Of a DNA stretch of 9,862 bases, positions 5,883 to 9,862 are shown one piece after another; the first letter of the stretch is position 1, and each line of letters begins with the position of its first letter. The position numbers and the translations under genes were made by a program. The DNA is from Candidatus Poseidoniaceae archaeon (GTDB lineage Archaea; Thermoplasmatota; Poseidoniia; Poseidoniales; Poseidoniaceae), in contig JALRLN010000047.1 of NCBI GenBank assembly GCA_023254445.1, forward strand, positions 1-9,862, in the 5' to 3' direction. The notes under the pieces are model-generated. The model made no database searches. It was given only the letters and a program-made list of their open reading frames with translations, and was not told where the DNA came from.

Positions 5883-7532
5883 TCACGAGGTGCGGGCGGC
5901 GGTCACGTCGGCGGGCGTCAGCGCCTCGCCACGGCCGAGCACCTCGACCACGGCGGCGTGCACGCGGGCGTCCGCAGCCCGCTTCTCCGGGTCCCTTCGG
6001 GCCAGCGTCCGCATCGGCATGGCCATCCTGACGTTCCCCTCAAAGAGCGCGCCGTGGCGGGCCATGAAGGCCCAGTACAGGTCGGACACGGGGCACGTGG
6101 AGGAGGGAGAGAAGGCGCAGTCGCCGCAGGCATCGCCCATGCGCTTGAGGTAGGGCGTGCCGCAGACGTAGGGTTTGGTGGACATCAGCGGGCCGGTCGC
6201 GTAGGTCCCCATGCCGAGGACGTTGGGCTCGACCACCCAATCGTAGGCGTCGGTGAACATGGCCCAGAACCAGTCGGTGATTTCCCTCGGGCGCACGCCG
6301 AGCAGCGTCGCAAGGTTGGCGAGCACCATCAGCCGAGGGATGTGGTGGGTCCAGCCGTCCTCCACCACCGCCTCAACCACCTGGTCCAAGCAGGCCAAGC
6401 CGCTTGAGGTGCCCCAGAAGGCGGCAGGCAAGGGCACGTTCGCGCCGAGGGCATCCACGGCCGGCGCAGGCGCGGCCCAGTCGCCCGACCATCCCGCGCC
6501 GGGGCGGGCGTCCGTGCTGAAGGCGACCTGCACGCCGTCGCGCAGCCCGTCGGTCGCTTCGTGGACGTGGCGGACGAATTCGCGCCAGCCGAGCACCTGC
6601 CGAATGAAGCCCTCGCGGCTGTTCAGCGGCAGGTCCGCAGCCTCAACGTCGGCGACCACCTCAGCGGGGAGCAGGCGCGAGAGGTTGAGCAGCGCGGCGA
6701 TCCGCGTGTGGAAGAGGGAGCGGTGCTCGCTGGTCATCGCGTCCTCGTAGGGCCCGAACCACGGCATCGCCTCCTCGAGGGCCCAGGCCCATGCCCGTCG
6801 GGCGTCGTCCGCGCTTGCGGGCAGGTCGTCGGGCGTCACCCGCCCTGGATGGTGGCCGAACCGGGTGCGGACGAGGTCGACCACCTCCGCAGTGACCGCG
6901 TCTGGAGGAAAGCGAGGCACGTCGGGGAGCGGGACGGCGCCGTCCCACGGCAGGCGGTTTTCCGCGTCGAAGGACCACTTCCCACCTTCCGGCTTGCCTT
7001 CCTCGGTCAACAGCACCCCCGTGGCCTTGCGCGCCGCCCGGTAGAAGGCGTCCATGCGCCACGGGCGGCGGTCGCACACCGCCTTTTGGAAGAGGTCGTG
7101 GCCCGTCATCCAGCCGGTGTGCGGATGCAACAGAAGACGTCCTTCGTGCACCAGCGGCTGCAGGGCCTCCCTCGTCTCGCGCTCGGCCCATCGCATCGCG
7201 TGCAGCGGGCCCACCTCGTCGGCCACCTCCGCGAGGACCACCTCGTAGGGGCGCTCGTCGTGCAGGACCCGGACGGGATGCCCGGCCGCTTGGGCCTCGA
7301 GGGCGAAATGGCGCAGGTTGGTCAACACCAGCGCCACTTTCTGCTGGTGGTAGGGGCGCTGGCGGGCCTTCCACGAGGTTTCCACCAGCACGAGGCCGAT
7401 GCGCTCCCGCGCTTCGCCGTTCGTCGGTCGCCACGGCCCGAGGTCAAGGTGCACCTGGTCGACGTGGACGTAGCACCATCGGTCCACCTCCACGCCCTCT
7501 GTTGGGCGCAGCGCCGTGCGGAAGGCCCCCAT
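5883..7532 (-). CDS. Iron-sulfur photolyase/cryptochrome, FeS-BCP ((6-4) PhrB-like) family
   Basis: A 549-residue protein of the deoxyribodipyrimidine photolyase-related family. Characterised members such as Agrobacterium PhrB repair (6-4) photoproducts using light, FAD, a ribityllumazine antenna and a [4Fe-4S] cluster. The N-terminal antenna domain has the signature HQQKVALVLTNLRHFALEAQ (62-81). The linker holds WRMDAFYRAARKATG (158-172) and KWSFDAENR (185-193). The FAD domain has EGFIRQVLGWREFVR (307-321) and EPNVLGMGTYATGPLMSTKP (435-454). Four cysteines fit the cluster: Cys381, Cys469, Cys472 and Cys480. The 88 and 3 residue spacings equal those I recall for PhrB (350, 438, 441, 454); the last is 8 instead of 13. 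His396-His397, Trp373 and Trp421 fall at the same offset as the PhrB His365/366, Trp342 and Trp390, but Phe422 replaces Tyr391. The ATG follows the upstream stop with no base between them, so the two genes are probably co-translated. Confidence 0.9.
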   Translation of the reverse strand: MGAFRTALRPTEGVEVDRWCYVHVDQVHLDLGPWRPTNGEARERIGLVLVETSWKARQRPYHQQKVALVLTNLRHFALEAQAAGHPVRVLHDERPYEVVLAEVADEVGPLHAMRWAERETREALQPLVHEGRLLLHPHTGWMTGHDLFQKAVCDRRPWRMDAFYRAARKATGVLLTEEGKPEGGKWSFDAENRLPWDGAVPLPDVPRFPPDAVTAEVVDLVRTRFGHHPGRVTPDDLPASADDARRAWAWALEEAMPWFGPYEDAMTSEHRSLFHTRIAALLNLSRLLPAEVVADVEAADLPLNSREGFIRQVLGWREFVRHVHEATDGLRDGVQVAFSTDARPGAGWSGDWAAPAPAVDALGANVPLPAAFWGTSSGLACLDQVVEAVVEDGWTHHIPRLMVLANLATLLGVRPREITDWFWAMFTDAYDWVVEPNVLGMGTYATGPLMSTKPYVCGTPYLKRMGDACGDCAFSPSSTCPVSDLYWAFMARHGALFEGNVRMAMPMRTLARRDPEKRAADARVHAAVVEVLGRGEALTPADVTAARTS

Positions 7533-9851
7533 TCAGGCCCCCCATGCAGCGAGGTCGGTTTGCCGTGCGTGGACCGGCGGTCCTTCCGGCGTCCATGGCC
7601 GAAGGTGGAGGTTGGCCACGGCGCGTGCGGCGCTGTCAAGGGCGGCGCCGCCCGTACCGATCGGCGCTCCAAAAGCGTCACCGAGCAGCACGACGGGCCC
7701 GTCGTGGAGGACCTTCGAGGGCCCGTGCATCGGCCGTGAGAAGCGCCAGCGGTGGGCCGTCCACCCTTGGGCATCGAGCCCAAGGTGCTCGGCCACAAGC
7801 CGCGCGATGCCGTCGAGGTCTTCGTCCAGCCAAGGCTGGCTCGCTTCGTGGTCCAAGCGCACCACGAGCCGACCGTCGTGGACCTGGGTCGTCCAGCCAG
7901 ACGGGGCGTCGAAGGACGAGGCGGGTTGAGGGCCCCACGCGACGAGCGATGCCTCGCTGTGGCCCTCGAGGCTGAGCGTCGGGACGAGGTCGCGTGCCTG
8001 TTCCAAGGGCACCGCGAGGAGCACGAGGTCGTGGTGCACGTGCACCTCGTCGTCCCCGGCACGGCCGCTGACCCATGCACCGTCCTCGTCCGCTTCGATG
8101 GAGGTGATGCGGGTGCGCAACCGCACATCGAGGTCCTCCCCGAGGTGGTCAAGCAAGGCCGGCAGGCCTTGAACGGGAACGATGGAGGCCGACCCGTCGT
8201 GCGCGACGAGGCCGCGTTCCACCCAGTCGTCGACGTAGCGACGGCTCCACGGAGGTAGGCCGTCAAGCCGCGGTGCGCCCATCGGGAAGGACGCGCCGCC
8301 ATCGCCCCGGCGGTCGGCGAGGCGGCCGCTGGCGCGGCCTCCCTTGTCCCACACCGTCACGCGGTGGCCGAGGTCCTGCAGCAAGCGAGCGGCGAACCGC
8401 CCGGCCAGCCCTCCGCCCACCACGCCGACGTCAAACGCAAGGCCTGTGCTGGGGGCCTCCGTCCATGCTCGGTACCGGGCGAGGTCCATGCGTCGTGCAT
8501 GGTCGGCCGTCGGCCGACGCCGCACCCGTCCCATGCGGAGTTCAGGTGGGTCGAAGGGCCGGTCGAAGAGGCCGAAGCACCACTGCACACCGGCGATGGA
8601 GGAGGCGTCCCGTCCGTCGAGCGCGTAGCGGTCGTTCAGGGCGAGGGCGAGGTGCATTGCGGCTTCAGGGTCCTCGATCCACTGCGGGACGCCCTTGCCC
8701 CAGGTCATCCGGACGTTGTTGTGCATCACGCCGTGACGCACGAGCCCGCGCTGTGCGGCGTCCCACAAGGTGTCCATCGCCCGACCACGTTCCAGCTCGA
8801 GGGCCGACCGCGTTGGTCCGGTGAGCGTGGAGCGGTGCCACGACGCCCTCGCCCATGCGGGCAGGTGCTCCCATCCGTCCGCTCGCTCCACGGCGTGAAC
8901 GTGGTGCTGCGCGTGCTCGCGGAACACCAGCATCTCGTCGAGGAACTTTTCCGCCCCTTTCCCGCCGCGCTCAACGGCATCCCGAACCACGCGGGTGGCG
9001 GCCACCATACCGAAGTGCAACCACGGGGACATCCCGCTGACCCCTTCGCGCTCGGCCGCGTCGTTGCGTCGGCGATGGTACCGCGGCAGGCCCTCGTCGC
9101 ACCACGCCGCCCATCGGGCAAGGCCGGCACCGGCACCTCCGTGGAGGTCGGTCACGGGCACCACGGTCGCGTCGATGGCGCACGTCGAGAGCAGCGAGCG
9201 CCCTCCGTCGGCCTCGAGTTCGGAGCGAACATCGACCGGTTTGAACGGGGGTTGCCAGCCCTCCGGCAGACGACGGAGGGGGACGTCGCAGCCCGGCCAT
9301 GGCAGGCCGGAGCGGTGCTTCATCTGCTTCGAGGTTGCATCGCGGAAGCGAAAGGGCCGGTCGAGGCTGCGGCCGAAGACCGGGCGGGGCAGCACGCAGT
9401 GCGCGTCGACCTCGATCAGGTGCCGCACGCCGGCGACGCGAGCCGTCCACGCACGCCACGGTTCGAGGTCGGCCAGGTCGGTGACAACCACGGCCGCGTG
9501 CGCCGCGAGGTCGAGCAGCGCCGGGCTTCGATGCCCTTCCCTCGCCACGTGCACAAGGTGGTGGACACCGATGGCTTCGGCACGGAGCGCGACGTCGGCC
9601 GCCCCTTCCAGCAGGAAGCGGTGCACGCGGTAGGAGGCGTGCGGGTAACGCTCGTCGATGCCGTGGTACACCAGGAGCGGCAGACCAAGGTGATCGGCCA
9701 TGGACCGGGCCACGTCGAAGGTCGGGGACTCGTCAAGCCGGATGGCGGTGCGCATCCAGTGCAGCACGAACGCCGGTTCCGCCGCAGCGGGACCAGGGCG
9801 CTCGATGCACCGCTCCGCAAGGTGGAGCGGCAGCCTTGCGGCATCGAGCAT
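7533..9851 (-). CDS. Fusion of class II-like photolyase with renalase-like FAD oxidoreductase
   Basis: A 772-residue protein in one frame. Residues 1-465 match a full-length class II photolyase: antenna-type fold beginning FVLHWMRTAIRLDE (28-41), FAD-phosphate motif SGMSPWLHFG (272-281), FLDEMLVFREHAQ (303-315), DTLWDAAQRGLVRHGVMH (360-377), RMTWGKG (381-387) and LNDRYALDGRDA (405-416). By offset, Trp363, Trp384, Asn406 and Trp424 match Methanosarcina mazei Trp360, Trp381, Asn403 and Trp421, which I recall as electron-transfer and flavin-site residues. Deviations include FREHAQH where class II has RRELxxNF. Residues 472-772 form a second flavoenzyme: dinucleotide motif VVGGGLAG (477-484), acidic Asp502, the renalase-like GGRASGRLADRR (504-515) and a C-terminal FAD motif VLLGDAFGAPIGTGGAALDS (721-740). 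The linker is short and basic. Whether it repairs DNA, senses light or oxidises a small molecule is unknown. The frame is open to the window edge, so an upstream start is possible. Confidence 0.85.
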   Translation of the reverse strand: MLDAARLPLHLAERCIERPGPAAAEPAFVLHWMRTAIRLDESPTFDVARSMADHLGLPLLVYHGIDERYPHASYRVHRFLLEGAADVALRAEAIGVHHLVHVAREGHRSPALLDLAAHAAVVVTDLADLEPWRAWTARVAGVRHLIEVDAHCVLPRPVFGRSLDRPFRFRDATSKQMKHRSGLPWPGCDVPLRRLPEGWQPPFKPVDVRSELEADGGRSLLSTCAIDATVVPVTDLHGGAGAGLARWAAWCDEGLPRYHRRRNDAAEREGVSGMSPWLHFGMVAATRVVRDAVERGGKGAEKFLDEMLVFREHAQHHVHAVERADGWEHLPAWARASWHRSTLTGPTRSALELERGRAMDTLWDAAQRGLVRHGVMHNNVRMTWGKGVPQWIEDPEAAMHLALALNDRYALDGRDASSIAGVQWCFGLFDRPFDPPELRMGRVRRRPTADHARRMDLARYRAWTEAPSTGLAFDVGVVGGGLAGRFAARLLQDLGHRVTVWDKGGRASGRLADRRGDGGASFPMGAPRLDGLPPWSRRYVDDWVERGLVAHDGSASIVPVQGLPALLDHLGEDLDVRLRTRITSIEADEDGAWVSGRAGDDEVHVHHDLVLLAVPLEQARDLVPTLSLEGHSEASLVAWGPQPASSFDAPSGWTTQVHDGRLVVRLDHEASQPWLDEDLDGIARLVAEHLGLDAQGWTAHRWRFSRPMHGPSKVLHDGPVVLLGDAFGAPIGTGGAALDSAARAVANLHLRPWTPEGPPVHARQTDLAAWGA

Positions 9852-9862
9852 GAATGGACTTC

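Noticed and set aside
6561..7739. Open frame of 392 codons on the plus strand opposite both photolyase genes
   Set aside because: The His/Arg/Gly-rich product is a typical shadow of a GC-rich gene; the minus-strand frames carry clear family motifs.
8430..8470. Possible artificial joining of two genes at the photolyase-oxidoreductase boundary
   Set aside because: The frame is continuous through a basic linker, with no stop and no frame change on either side; both halves are in the same frame.
1..9862. tRNA or rRNA genes, CRISPR arrays, insertion sequences, attachment sites
   Set aside because: I looked for cloverleaf-like segments, regular direct repeats, transposase motifs and terminal repeats and saw none; nearly all bases are within recognisable genes.
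1..9862. Haloarchaeal origin
   Set aside because: High GC fits, but the proteins are only moderately acidic and the gene after rpoD is not L18e. I consider a Thermoplasmatota/marine group II source more likely, though this is not proven.

Overview
The window most likely comes from a GC-rich planktonic archaeon of the Thermoplasmatota, and I favour marine group II (Ca. Poseidoniales). An archaeal genome is well supported. The ribosomal proteins S13, S4 and S11 are of archaeal type and are followed by RNA polymerase subunit D. A pantoate kinase-like GHMP kinase, specific to the archaeal coenzyme A route, comes next. Start codons are preceded by strong GAGGTGA-type ribosome binding sites, and a TATA-like box lies ahead of S13. 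The lineage itself is an inference from protein style and from two photolyases, which suggest a sunlit habitat; no database search was possible.

Positions 1-2209 (+ strand) hold the 3' end of a secreted or surface-type protein (perhaps archaellin or pilin-like), then orotate phosphoribosyltransferase (pyrE), then a SAM-dependent RNA methyltransferase-like protein with a THUMP-like C-terminus. The genes are tightly packed and two of the junctions can be read as GTGA overlaps.

Positions 2210-2312 are the only real intergenic region. It holds a TATA-like box, overlapping inverted repeats and the S13 ribosome binding site. From 2313 to 5880 (+ strand) runs an expression operon: rpsM (S13), rpsD (S4), rpsK (S11), rpoD and a pantoate kinase gene. 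The L18e-L13-S9 genes that commonly follow rpoD in other archaea are absent here.

Positions 5883-9851 (- strand) hold a convergent light-related unit of two genes that abut with no gap. The upstream gene encodes a 772-residue fusion of a complete class II-like photolyase with a renalase-like FAD oxidoreductase. The downstream gene encodes an iron-sulfur photolyase of the FeS-BCP/(6-4) PhrB family. This pair is the most interesting part of the window: two different photolyase lineages, one physically joined to a second flavoenzyme, look like one co-translated module. The fused oxidoreductase might supply reduced flavin or carry out a light-linked redox reaction; that function is a hypothesis.
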